Assembly: GCA_946480695.1 (NCBI GenBank)
Contig: CAMLKG010000004.1
Span: 1-64,000 of the forward strand
Length of the DNA: 64,000 nt
DNA from: an uncultured Cellvibrio sp.
Lineage (GTDB): Bacteria; Pseudomonadota; Gammaproteobacteria; Pseudomonadales; Cellvibrionaceae
Direction: 5' to 3'
Within the stretch, counting starts at the first letter, position 1. Each line of letters opens with the position of its first letter. This document shows, in pieces, positions 55,010 to 63,403 of this stretch. The notes beneath the pieces are model-generated. The model saw nothing but the letters and a program-made list of their open reading frames with translations, ran no database searches and was not told where the DNA came from. A program made the position numbers and the translations under genes.

Positions 55010-55213
55010 ATGAAAGATTATGCAATTAGATTTAATCAAGATGATCGACATTTAATTGACACAACGTGCCTTCACCCTGAACCTGTAGAGGCATTTGCGT
55101 TCATCGAAACCACAGATGGTCGCTTGGAGGTGTCAACGGTCGATAAGCAAAGATTTGATAAATGGGTAAAAGCTTTTAAATCAAGTCAGCGCGAGTATGA
55201 GATTGTTCATTGA
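55010..55213 (+). CDS. Small hypothetical protein (67 aa)
   Basis: From ATG 55010 the protein begins MKDYAIRFNQDDRHLIDT; a longer frame upstream has no good start. Acidic-basic mixed, single small domain, ending at a strong shared terminator. No family recognised. Confidence 0.55.
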   Translation: MKDYAIRFNQDDRHLIDTTCLHPEPVEAFAFIETTDGRLEVSTVDKQRFDKWVKAFKSSQREYEIVH

Positions 55214-55221
55214 TCAGCAGT

Positions 55222-55266
55222 ATAAAACACAAGCCCCAGCTCGGTAGTCGGGGGCTTGTGTTTTAT
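55222..55266. terminator. Bidirectional terminator between the 67-aa ORF and the relaxase gene
   Basis: A 16-bp stem (ATAAAACACAAGCCCC/GGGGCTTGTGTTTTAT) with a 13-base loop. The A- and T-rich outer parts make it work from both sides; it overlaps the relaxase stop codon. Confidence 0.88.
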
Positions 55267-56576
55267 CGTTCCAACTCCCGCCCCCAGCCCTGATCACGGT
55301 AAGCAGCCTTTTCCTGCCCCTTTTGAGCCTGTTTAAAATGCCCCGCCAAATCAGCCGCACTTGACGCCGACCGATCATGATATTCGGCAATATCCCGGTG
55401 CAGTTCCGCAATCTGTTTGGTGTGTTCCTGCTTGAGCAGTTGAATTTCCTGATGCAGCAAACGGCGATCTTCAAGTTGTTTGAATATCATGCGTTCCCGC
55501 TCGGTGCGGTCACGTTGCTTGTTTTCTAGTGCCTCTTGCTCATTCTGGCGGCGGACTTTTGCGGATTTTCCGGTCATCCAATCCCAGAGTCCACGCATCC
55601 CGGTTGAAAACCGTCTGGCGCGATCCTGGGACTCCTTTTGCCAGCGGGCTTGCTGGGCTTTGTGCAGTTGATTGCGCTGTTCCCGTTGTCGCTGGACGGT
55701 TTCTTTCCTGCGTTGCCGGAGGATACGAGATTCCCGTTTCTGGCGTTCCTCAAGGGTCTGGATATGTTGCCGCAGCATGGTGGTCATCCGGGCGGCGTTG
55801 GCCTGTTTGACCTGATCGACGGAGGGAAGCTCTTTTTCATCCCCAAGATGTTCTTTGACATCTTTGGCTTTCATGCCGGAATATTTCCCCACGGCATAGA
55901 CTTCACCCCGAAAATCCACTGCCACAAAACCGCGACGGTCGCCACGGGCGAGGGTGTAGCCCCGTTCTTTCAGAGCTTGGGCAAAGCTGTCCCGTGAATC
56001 GGCCATTGCCCAGCATTCCTGAAACATCCGCTTTAATGCCTTGGGATCATGACCGCCGCGTTTGGCCTGTTGCCATTCGCTCAAGGAGAAGGTGGCAGGG
56101 TCGCGTTCAAGCCTGTCCACAAAGCCCCGTGGCATTTGCCAGCTGTTTTCGAGGTAGAGCTGTTTGGCGATATCCCGCAGTTTCAGCTTGTAATGCGGGA
56201 GGTTGATGGCCTTCATTTTCTCCGTGTCGATCCGTGACCAGACGACATGGGCATGGCGGCGGCCTTCCTTCTCATGGAACACCACCGCACGGGGCTGGCC
56301 GTCCAGCCCCAGTTTTTGCTCAATGTCCTCAATCGCGGTTTCAAAAACATGGTCAGGGACATTTTCCTGCTGGGGCGGGTTCATGCTTAGGGAGAACAGG
56401 AATTGCCGGGCGCGGGTGCCCCGGCTGATCGCATGGATTTCCTGAAAGGCCGATTGCAGGTCTTCGGCCATGAAGCCCCGCAGTTCATGCACGTGGACAT
56501 GCTCGTTTTCTTCGGTCTTGAGCAGATGGAGGGCAAGCTGTTTGCTGCCCCCGCGCTGGCTGGCTTTGAGGATCAT
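55263..56576 (-). CDS. Relaxase (mobilization nuclease)
   Basis: 437 residues. The N-terminal relaxase domain has SQRGGSKQLALHLLKT, HVHELRGF, FLFSLSMNPP and the metal-binding His motif FHEKEGRRHAHVVWSRID (about 98-116). A long Gln/Arg/Glu-rich coiled coil (about 265-420) follows. It nicks the island at oriT and leads the strand into the coupling protein. The sequence style matches relaxases I associate with alphaproteobacterial elements. It overlaps the relaxosome gene by 4 bp. Confidence 0.9.
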   Translation of the reverse strand: MILKASQRGGSKQLALHLLKTEENEHVHVHELRGFMAEDLQSAFQEIHAISRGTRARQFLFSLSMNPPQQENVPDHVFETAIEDIEQKLGLDGQPRAVVFHEKEGRRHAHVVWSRIDTEKMKAINLPHYKLKLRDIAKQLYLENSWQMPRGFVDRLERDPATFSLSEWQQAKRGGHDPKALKRMFQECWAMADSRDSFAQALKERGYTLARGDRRGFVAVDFRGEVYAVGKYSGMKAKDVKEHLGDEKELPSVDQVKQANAARMTTMLRQHIQTLEERQKRESRILRQRRKETVQRQREQRNQLHKAQQARWQKESQDRARRFSTGMRGLWDWMTGKSAKVRRQNEQEALENKQRDRTERERMIFKQLEDRRLLHQEIQLLKQEHTKQIAELHRDIAEYHDRSASSAADLAGHFKQAQKGQEKAAYRDQGWGRELER

Positions 56577-57031
56577 GGCGCATCCTCCGCATGAAGCCCA
56601 AGGGCTGCTATCAGGTCATAGCGGATCGCCTGAACGGCCTCACAGGTCACGCGCAATTCCCGTTCAGTGTCCGGGGTTACGGGCAGGGAGCCGGAATTAG
56701 CCGCCTTGGCAAGCTGGTTCAGGTTATTGGCGAGCCGGGAACGTCCCAGCTCACCCAGCACCTTGGCCAAGACCTGATAGTCCTTAACAGGCCGCCGTTC
56801 CCGTTTACGGGGAGCCGTGGCTGTATTGAACAGCCGGGAGCGGATATAGGCCCCAAGGGGCATATCCCCAGCCTCCCGCTCCAATTGCGCCCGTTCCTCG
56901 AACGTCAGGCGCAGGGAGAACGGTGGTGGTGTGGCCTTGCGTTTGGTAACATGCGCAGGCTTTGCACCAGCCGCCTGTTGAAACTGCCCGGAAAGGGGCG
57001 TGATTGATTGGATGTCGTCCAGATTGTTCAT
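56573..57031 (-). CDS. Relaxosome accessory protein (MobC-like)
   Basis: 152 residues. A central ribbon-helix-helix-like segment (FSLRLTFEERAQLEREAGDMPLGAYIRSRLF) is followed by the MobC motif GELGRSRLANNLNQLAKAANSGSLPV. It should bind oriT and help the relaxase. The ribosome site AGGTG lies five bases before ATG and overlaps the stop codon of the recombinase tail that would form in the circular element, so both would be coupled. In the integrated state nothing on this strand upstream looks like a promoter. Confidence 0.88.
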   Translation of the reverse strand: MNNLDDIQSITPLSGQFQQAAGAKPAHVTKRKATPPPFSLRLTFEERAQLEREAGDMPLGAYIRSRLFNTATAPRKRERRPVKDYQVLAKVLGELGRSRLANNLNQLAKAANSGSLPVTPDTERELRVTCEAVQAIRYDLIAALGLHAEDAP

Positions 57032-57039
57032 GGCGACAC

Positions 57040-57131
57040 CTATGGCTTAGGGGAATTGCGCTTGAGTTGCGCATTCCAATTCTCCAAGGTTTCAAAGAGG
57101 CGGTTCGAGGTTTCTCCCTCGAAGTGCGCCA
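57040..57131 (-). other. Orphan 3' coding end that would complete the recombinase in the circular element
   Basis: Reading from the core GTGCGCCA (57131-57124, Met-Ala-His in frame when joined to 40029), the reverse strand is open for 27 codons beginning FEGETSNR and ending KRNSPKP, then TAG at 57042-57040. The segment is helical, charged and coding-like. It contains a TTCGAGG/CCTCGAA inverted repeat (57104-57123) beside the core. The stop is 8 bp from the MobC-like start. Confidence 0.65.
57124..57131 (+). repeat. Right attachment core (GTGCGCCA)
   Basis: Identical to the last eight bases of tRNA-Arg at 40021-40028. It is the last island sequence before chromosomal DNA leading to rfbB. Confidence 0.68.
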
Positions 57132-57272
57132 CTTAATCCTACCTTTGCTCCACCACCCTGCCGGGAACTATCCAACCTAGACGCAACCGGGCAAGCCCAG
57201 TAAACTCCCGCCCCTTGGGTTGTACGGCATCAAATTGAGTTCGCAAAACTTGTCGCATTAAGACCATCCCTC

Positions 57273-57303
57273 ACTGACCAGGTCAGTTATGCCTCTATGA
57301 GGC
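57273..57303. promoter_or_regulatory. Two palindromes in the rfbB upstream region
   Basis: ACTGACC-A-GGTCAGT (57273-57287) and GCCTC-TAT-GAGGC (57291-57303) stand 37 bp before the rfbB ATG. They may be a regulator-binding site or a 5' leader hairpin. The 57132-57340 interval otherwise has no gene. Confidence 0.5.
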
Positions 57304-57340
57304 TCCTAAGATATATGCAGGTATTGGCAGAAGGTAACTT

Positions 57341-58408
57341 ATGAAAATTCTTGTAACCGGAGGAGCCGGTTTTATCGGATCTGCGGTGGTTCGGCACATC
57401 CTTAATCACACCCAGGATTCTGTAATCAACCTGGATAAGCTTACATACGCTGGAAACCTGGAATCCCTCGCCTCAGTATCGGGCAATCCGCGCTATGCAT
57501 TTGAACAAGTTGATATCTGCAATCGAAATGAACTTGATCGCATTTTCCAACAACATCAACCGGATGCGGTAATGCACCTGGCGGCGGAGAGCCATGTTGA
57601 TCGCTCAATTGATGGACCGGCATCATTTATTGAAACCAATATAGTAGGCACCTACCAATTGCTGGAAGCCAGCCGGGACTACTGGAAACAATTACCTGAA
57701 ACACGCAAGGCGGCATTCCGTTTCCATCATATTTCCACTGATGAAGTTTACGGCGACCTGGAAGGACCCGAAGATTTGTTTACCGAAACAACCCCCTATG
57801 CCCCCAGCTCGCCCTACTCCGCCAGTAAAGCCAGTTCGGATCATCTGGTGAGAGCCTGGCGCCGCACCTACGGTTTACCGACTGTTGTGACCAACTGCTC
57901 CAATAATTACGGTCCTTTCCACTTCCCCGAAAAATTAATTCCGCTAGTGATTCTTAACGCATTGGAAGGAAAACCATTGCCGGTTTATGGAAAAGGCAAC
58001 CAAATTCGCGACTGGCTGTATGTGGAAGACCATGCAAAGGCCCTATATAAAGTCGTTACCGAAGGCAAGGTGGGTGAAACCTACAACATCGGCGGCCACA
58101 ACGAGAAGCAAAATATCGAAGTTGTGTTAAAAATTTGCGAATTGCTGGATGAGCTACGTCCGCTAAGCCAAACCAATTTACCGATTTCAGCCCACAAGGA
58201 TTTAATTGCATTTGTGCAGGATCGTCCCGGCCACGATATTCGTTATGCCATCGATGCGAGCAAAATCAAACGTGAACTGGGATGGGGTCCGGAGGAAACC
58301 TTTGAATCGGGTATTCGAAAAACCGTGCTTTGGTACCTTGCAAATCTAACCTGGGCCCACCGAGTCCAGGATGGTAGCTACCAACGCGAACGCCTCGGCA
58401 TTAAATAG
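57341..58408 (+). CDS. rfbB: dTDP-glucose 4,6-dehydratase
   Basis: 355 residues. NAD site [14 protein letters not shown], catalytic [14 protein letters not shown] (Thr-Asp-Glu) and [15 protein letters not shown] (Tyr-x3-Lys), plus [15 protein letters not shown]. It turns dTDP-glucose into the 4-keto-6-deoxy sugar, the second step to dTDP-rhamnose. It opens a forward operon; the island lies just upstream. Confidence 0.97.
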   Translation: MKILVTGGAGFIGSAVVRHILNHTQDSVINLDKLTYAGNLESLASVSGNPRYAFEQVDICNRNELDRIFQQHQPDAVMHLAAESHVDRSIDGPASFIETNIVGTYQLLEASRDYWKQLPETRKAAFRFHHISTDEVYGDLEGPEDLFTETTPYAPSSPYSASKASSDHLVRAWRRTYGLPTVVTNCSNNYGPFHFPEKLIPLVILNALEGKPLPVYGKGNQIRDWLYVEDHAKALYKVVTEGKVGETYNIGGHNEKQNIEVVLKICELLDELRPLSQTNLPISAHKDLIAFVQDRPGHDIRYAIDASKIKRELGWGPEETFESGIRKTVLWYLANLTWAHRVQDGSYQRERLGIK

Positions 58409-58458
58409 CAATATCACCCAATATCTGGTTATTAACGCTAGACAATTTCGGATTTTTT

Positions 58459-59334
58459 ATGAAAGGCATTATTCTCGCGGGCGGTAGCGGCACACGCCTT
58501 CACCCAATTACCAAAGGTGTATCAAAACAGTTACTGCCGATTTACGACAAACCGATGATTTATTATCCATTATCGGTGCTTATGCTGGCAGGTATTCAAG
58601 ACATCTTGATTATTACTACACCGGAGGACTCATCCAGTTTTATGCGTCTGCTGGGTGATGGTTCGCAATACGGTATTCGCCTTAATTATGCGGTGCAACC
58701 AAGCCCCGACGGGCTCGCCCAGGCTTTCGTTATCGGTGAAGGTTTTATCGGTAAAGATAATGTTTGCCTCGTACTCGGTGACAATATTTATTATGGCCAT
58801 GGCTTAACACAACATTTGCACAATGCAACGCAACGCAAAACCGGGGCAACGGTGTTTGGTTATCACGTTAATGACCCGGAACGTTTCGGTGTTGTCGAGT
58901 TCGACGCTCACATGCGTGCAATATCTATCGAAGAGAAACCCAAGCATCCCAAATCCAATTATGCGGTTACCGGTTTATATTTTTACGATAACGATGTGAT
59001 TGATATTGCCAAAGCAATCAAACCTTCACCCAGGGGCGAATTGGAAATTACCAGTGTTAACAACGCCTATCTGGAGCGCGGCGATTTAAATGTTGAACTG
59101 CTCGGGCGCGGATATGCCTGGTTGGATACGGGCACGCACGACAGCCTGCTGGAAGCGGGGCATTTCGTACAAACCATAGAGCATCGCCAGGGATTGAAAG
59201 TTGCCTGCCTGGAAGAAATTGCCTTTGCCAACAAATGGATTGGCAAGGACCAATTAATTGCTGAAGGCAAAGCGCTTTCCAAAACCGGCTATGGTCAATA
59301 TTTGCTGAAAATTGCAGAGCAGGCAAAGGCATGA
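58459..59334 (+). CDS. rfbA: Glucose-1-phosphate thymidylyltransferase
   Basis: 291 residues, full length. [20 protein letters not shown] is the nucleotide-binding start; [13 protein letters not shown] and [22 protein letters not shown] are RmlA signatures. It makes dTDP-glucose, the first step of the pathway. Its stop overlaps the rfbD start by 4 bp. Confidence 0.97.
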   Translation: MKGIILAGGSGTRLHPITKGVSKQLLPIYDKPMIYYPLSVLMLAGIQDILIITTPEDSSSFMRLLGDGSQYGIRLNYAVQPSPDGLAQAFVIGEGFIGKDNVCLVLGDNIYYGHGLTQHLHNATQRKTGATVFGYHVNDPERFGVVEFDAHMRAISIEEKPKHPKSNYAVTGLYFYDNDVIDIAKAIKPSPRGELEITSVNNAYLERGDLNVELLGRGYAWLDTGTHDSLLEAGHFVQTIEHRQGLKVACLEEIAFANKWIGKDQLIAEGKALSKTGYGQYLLKIAEQAKA

Positions 59335-60209
59335 AGATTCTCGTAACCGGAGCCAACGGCCAGGTTGGTTATTGCCTTCAGCAACAATTAATCGAAGCGA
59401 ACTGGGATTTTATTGCGCTTACCCGTAACGACCTGGATATTAGCGACGCTGAGGCCGTGGAAAATATTGTCACGCGCGCGCGCCCAAACATTATTATCAA
59501 CGCCGCCGCCTACACCGCGGTAGACAAGGCCGAACAAGAGCAAGCAATTGCCTACGCCATCAATCGTGATGGTCCCGCCAATCTTGCGCGCGCCGCAAAA
59601 AATATCAATGCAGCAATTCTGCATATTTCTACTGACTACGTATTTTCAGGTGATGCTACTGGCACCTATCGCGAAGAGGATGCCACTGCTCCGCAAGGTA
59701 TTTACGGGCAAAGCAAACTCCAGGGAGAACAAGCGGTTGTAGCCGCAAATGAAAAACACATTATTTTGCGCACCGCCTGGGTATTTGGTGAACACGGTAA
59801 TAATTTTGTCAAAACCATGATTCGCCTTGGACGCACCCGAGATACCTTGGGCATAGTAGCGGACCAGGAAGGGAGCCCCACTTATGCAGGAGACATTGCC
59901 AAGGCACTGCTGGCCATTGCAAAGCACTACGCCGAAGGCAATCCAACACCATGGGGTATTTACCATTATTCCGGGTTGCCGCACATTAGCTGGTTCGGTT
60001 TTGCACAACAGATTTTCGCCGAGGCCGAACGTGCCGGAATTTATGAAAAACCAACTCCCCAGCTAAACGCAATTACTACATCCGATTACCCAACACCCGC
60101 CAAACGCCCGGCCAATTCAAAACTCGATTGCAGCAAAATCGAGCGCGCCTTCAGGCTAGCACCCAGCAATTGGCAAGCAGCATTGAAAAATATTAATGCT
60201 TATTCGTAA
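59331..60209 (+). CDS. rfbD: dTDP-4-dehydrorhamnose reductase
   Basis: 292 residues. [14 protein letters not shown] binds the cofactor; [20 protein letters not shown] and [10 protein letters not shown] are the RmlD family motifs. It carries out the last step to dTDP-L-rhamnose. The 3,5-epimerase gene (rfbC) that should act before it is not in the window. Confidence 0.95.
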   Translation: MKILVTGANGQVGYCLQQQLIEANWDFIALTRNDLDISDAEAVENIVTRARPNIIINAAAYTAVDKAEQEQAIAYAINRDGPANLARAAKNINAAILHISTDYVFSGDATGTYREEDATAPQGIYGQSKLQGEQAVVAANEKHIILRTAWVFGEHGNNFVKTMIRLGRTRDTLGIVADQEGSPTYAGDIAKALLAIAKHYAEGNPTPWGIYHYSGLPHISWFGFAQQIFAEAERAGIYEKPTPQLNAITTSDYPTPAKRPANSKLDCSKIERAFRLAPSNWQAALKNINAYS

Positions 60210-60325
60210 CGGTCAATAACGAATAATCAAAAAGGATATTCCCGAAGTTATTGATACAACCACAAGGGCCGCAATTGAAGATATTACCTAGGATAACAGA
60301 ACGGTTCTTTTGTAAATTTTTTATA

Positions 60326-62275
60326 CTACGCCGAGTTTTTTTCAATTAAATTTGAAATCAGTGTCAACTTGGAGTTTTCCTTGCGCGCCTTATGCATCAG
60401 GTCACTAATTTCATATAGCGGCTCAAAATCCGCGTCTGAATCAGCAATTAAACTGAAGAGTTCTTGGTATCTATAGGTGTTACAAAACTGTTCCGCCTGG
60501 TTCAATAGTGACTCGAGTGTATTTGAGGACATGCGTTTTTCCTGAGCACGCAAAATGCGGGGGTGGACGGTGCCTTCACAATTTTCCCCACATAATAATT
60601 CTTCGTAGAGTTTCTCTCCCGCTCGCAACCCGGTAAACACGATCTCAATATCCCCATTCGGGTTTTGTTCGTCTTTAATACTGTAACCGGACAGCAAGGC
60701 CATTTCCTTCGCCAGATCCAGTATTTTCACGGGATCACCCATATCCAGAACAAAGACATCTCCACCTTGGGCAATTGATGCTGATTGGATAACCAATTGG
60801 GCCGCCTCACTAATTGTCATGAAATAACGAACTATATCTTTGTGGGTTACGGTAATTGGACCGCCTTTACTAATTTGCTCTCGAAAGCGAGGTACCACAG
60901 AGCCTGATGAATCAAGGACATTACCAAAACGGACCATACTGAAAATGGTTTTAGTAGAACGTGATGCAAGGTCTTGCAAAACCAATTCGGCCAAACGCTT
61001 GGATGCGCCCATGATATTTGTCGGGCGCACTGCCTTATCAGTGGAAATCAGGACAAAGTTTTTAACATTGTTGCGCAACGCTGCCTCCGCAGCGTTTTTT
61101 GTACCGAATAAATTATTTTTAACCCCCTCTATAATATTTTGTTCAACCATTGGTACGTGTTTATAAGCCGCGGCATGGTAAACAATATGCACTTCAAATT
61201 GGCGCATCACCATATCCAGAAGCTGGAAATTTTGCACCGATCCAAGGAGCGGAACCAATTCAACTTGCCGTAAAGCTTCGGTTTGCAATGCTTTTAATTC
61301 CTTTTCAATCCGGTACAAATTGAATTCATTTTGTTCGAACAGGATTATTTTCTGCGGTTTTAGTTTTATCAGCTGGCGACACAGCTCCGAGCCAATGGAC
61401 CCACCTGCACCCGTTACCATCACTATTTTGTTGGTGGTATTTTTACTCATTAACAATTGGTCTGGTTCAACCGGATCACGCCCCAGCAAGTCTTCAATTT
61501 GAATATTGCGCAACTCGTTGATACGAGCGATACCTTTTACGATATCCGTAACGGGAGGAATGGTTTGTACCTGTACCAGTAGTGGCTCAAGGTAGCGGAT
61601 AATATGAACCCGTTCTTGTCGGCTTATATTGCCTAACGCCAACAGAATCCGGCTGACGTTATTTTCCCGAATGAGGCGTGCCAATTGATCAGGGTGATAT
61701 ACGCTAATTCCGCTGATAACAATGCCATGCAATTTTTGATTATCATCAACAAATGCAATCGGGTTAAATTCACCGCTCAGTTGCAGTTGTATCGCCAGAT
61801 TATTACCCGTGTCACCGGCTCCATAGATGATTACGTTAATATCGCCTTTAGGGGTAACAAATTTGACTAGATTCCTAAATGCCAAGCGTGGGATACCAAT
61901 CAAAATTAATGTGGTGAATACATAAATAATTGGTACCGAGCGGGGAATAAATGCGTGCAGGAAGAACCCGCTAAGCGCCATCGCCAGGCTGGAGATAAGA
62001 ATACCGGTAAATATGGTTACCATTGCCTGCTGGGTCATGTAGCGCAAAATGGCTCGGTACAACCCCATGCGTATAAATGCATATATGGACACGAATGTAG
62101 TGATCAACGCGCACATAATTAAGGGTGCATCAATATTTATATTGACGCTGCCCAAACGGAGGACATAAGCGAGATAGAAGGAACCGAGTATCGCTAATAC
62201 ATCATAGGTGACGGATATTATTCGCTTGATGGAGCGAGGTGCACTTAAGAAACGGTATAAAATAGCAGTGTACAT
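60326..62275 (-). CDS. UDP-sugar 4,6-dehydratase/epimerase, WbpM/FlaA1/PglF-like
   Basis: 649 residues. Four N-terminal membrane helices, a first Rossmann-like region (VIIYGAGDTGNNLAIQL, about 140-260) and a second catalytic domain from about 285: VMVTGAGGSIGSELCRQL, YHAAAYKHVPMVE, STDKAVRPTNIMGASKR and MVRFGNVLDSSGSVVP. The Ser-Met-Lys set in place of Ser-Tyr-Lys is typical of WbpM. It probably makes a 4-keto-6-deoxy UDP-GlcNAc derivative for amino-sugar synthesis. Faces rfbD. Confidence 0.93.
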   Translation of the reverse strand: MYTAILYRFLSAPRSIKRIISVTYDVLAILGSFYLAYVLRLGSVNINIDAPLIMCALITTFVSIYAFIRMGLYRAILRYMTQQAMVTIFTGILISSLAMALSGFFLHAFIPRSVPIIYVFTTLILIGIPRLAFRNLVKFVTPKGDINVIIYGAGDTGNNLAIQLQLSGEFNPIAFVDDNQKLHGIVISGISVYHPDQLARLIRENNVSRILLALGNISRQERVHIIRYLEPLLVQVQTIPPVTDIVKGIARINELRNIQIEDLLGRDPVEPDQLLMSKNTTNKIVMVTGAGGSIGSELCRQLIKLKPQKIILFEQNEFNLYRIEKELKALQTEALRQVELVPLLGSVQNFQLLDMVMRQFEVHIVYHAAAYKHVPMVEQNIIEGVKNNLFGTKNAAEAALRNNVKNFVLISTDKAVRPTNIMGASKRLAELVLQDLASRSTKTIFSMVRFGNVLDSSGSVVPRFREQISKGGPITVTHKDIVRYFMTISEAAQLVIQSASIAQGGDVFVLDMGDPVKILDLAKEMALLSGYSIKDEQNPNGDIEIVFTGLRAGEKLYEELLCGENCEGTVHPRILRAQEKRMSSNTLESLLNQAEQFCNTYRYQELFSLIADSDADFEPLYEISDLMHKARKENSKLTLISNLIEKNSA

Positions 62276-62377
62276 ATTCCTTCAACCATGAAAGAGTTAG
62301 ACCGCAAATGGTAACAATTGCCATGGCCGATTAACAGCAGCCGAGGGTAACAATTTGTTACCCTTTCCACCCCTGGA

Positions 62378-63319
62378 ATGGCATTTGACATATCCTATGC
62401 CGAAGTTTTGATGCTCCTGGAACGCCCCGTGAACCCCATCTTTTTACCGATCAGTGCTGTTATCGTTAACTATAATGCCGGCCCCGGTTTAGTCAGGGTT
62501 ATAGAAGCCGTTATAAGCCAAGCCTGTGAAGTTATTCTGGTTGATAATGCCTCCGCGGACCAAAGTATCGACCTGGTCGAAGCCCGTTTTCCCGGTAATA
62601 GCCAATTACGGATTATCCGCAACCATTCCAATCTTGGGTTCGCAAAGGCCTGTAATATCGGTGCGCGAGCCGCATCACAACCTTATTTGTTTTTCCTGAA
62701 TCCTGATTGTATTTGCGAACCAGGAAGTTTGGCGCGGTTATATCAGGCTCTTATGCAAAACCCGAAAGCCGGCATGGCAGGCGGCTTATTATTAAATCCC
62801 GATGGCAGCGAGCAGGCGGGCGGGCGGCGGTTAACCCCAACCCCCGGCCGCACCCTGGTGAGCGGTTTTGGCTTGCAACGCCTTGTCAAACGATGGCCGA
62901 AGTTACTGGTGGATTTCAATTTGCATCAACAACCCCTGCCCGCTAATCCCATTAGCGTAGAGGCTATTTCCGGGGCTTGTATGTTAGTAAAGCCGGAAGC
63001 GCTGGCACAGGTCGGTTTATGGGATGAAGGCTATTTCCTGCATTGCGAGGATTTGGATTGGTGCATGAGGTTTACCCGCGCAGGCTGGCAAATTCTGTTT
63101 GTACCCAATGCCACTTTCAGCCATGCGCAAGGTACGTGCAGTAAAACTCGCCCCCTATTCGTCGAATGGCATAAACATAAGGGCATGAGTCGCTTTTATT
63201 ACAAATTTTTCCGAAAAGCCTATCCGCTGCCTTTATTTTGGCTGGTATTGGCCTCGATTTGGGCCCGATTCGGAATGATCTGCATCAGATGGTATGTATT
63301 GAAATTATTAAACCGATAA
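62378..63319 (+). CDS. Family 2 glycosyltransferase, rhamnosyltransferase-like (WbbL type)
   Basis: 313 residues. ISAVIVNYNAGPGL, LVDNASADQSI, the metal motif FLNPDC and ISGACMLVKPEAL with HCEDLDWCMR match WbbL-like rhamnosyl/glycosyltransferases. Its position beyond rfbBAD fits dTDP-rhamnose use. Start could also be ATG 62411, which gives a shorter N-terminus. A C-terminal hydrophobic segment may bind the membrane. Confidence 0.85.
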   Translation: MAFDISYAEVLMLLERPVNPIFLPISAVIVNYNAGPGLVRVIEAVISQACEVILVDNASADQSIDLVEARFPGNSQLRIIRNHSNLGFAKACNIGARAASQPYLFFLNPDCICEPGSLARLYQALMQNPKAGMAGGLLLNPDGSEQAGGRRLTPTPGRTLVSGFGLQRLVKRWPKLLVDFNLHQQPLPANPISVEAISGACMLVKPEALAQVGLWDEGYFLHCEDLDWCMRFTRAGWQILFVPNATFSHAQGTCSKTRPLFVEWHKHKGMSRFYYKFFRKAYPLPLFWLVLASIWARFGMICIRWYVLKLLNR

Positions 63320-63403
63320 ATTCAACCAGGGTCACCTGTACTGGAAAATCCGCCTTATTGGGCAATACTAAACCCAGCCTCCACAGGAAACTCGACCCCG
63401 CCA

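Larger units (their letters stand above)
40021..57131. mobile_element. Mobilizable genomic island in tRNA-Arg, about 17.1 kb
   Basis: Bounded by GTGCGCCA at 40021-40028 (tRNA 3' end) and 57124-57131. It contains a large serine recombinase at the left edge, a coupling protein, relaxosome protein and relaxase, a resolvase, toxin-antitoxin pairs and cargo. There are no mating-pair formation genes, so transfer would need a helper. The relaxase and relaxosome proteins resemble those I associate with alphaproteobacterial elements. The flanking genes on both sides are polysaccharide genes, consistent with insertion into one chromosomal sugar region. Confidence 0.85.

Noticed and set aside
42066..57031. 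A complete conjugative element
   Set aside because: Only a coupling protein, relaxase and relaxosome protein are present; no VirB-type channel or pilus genes are seen.
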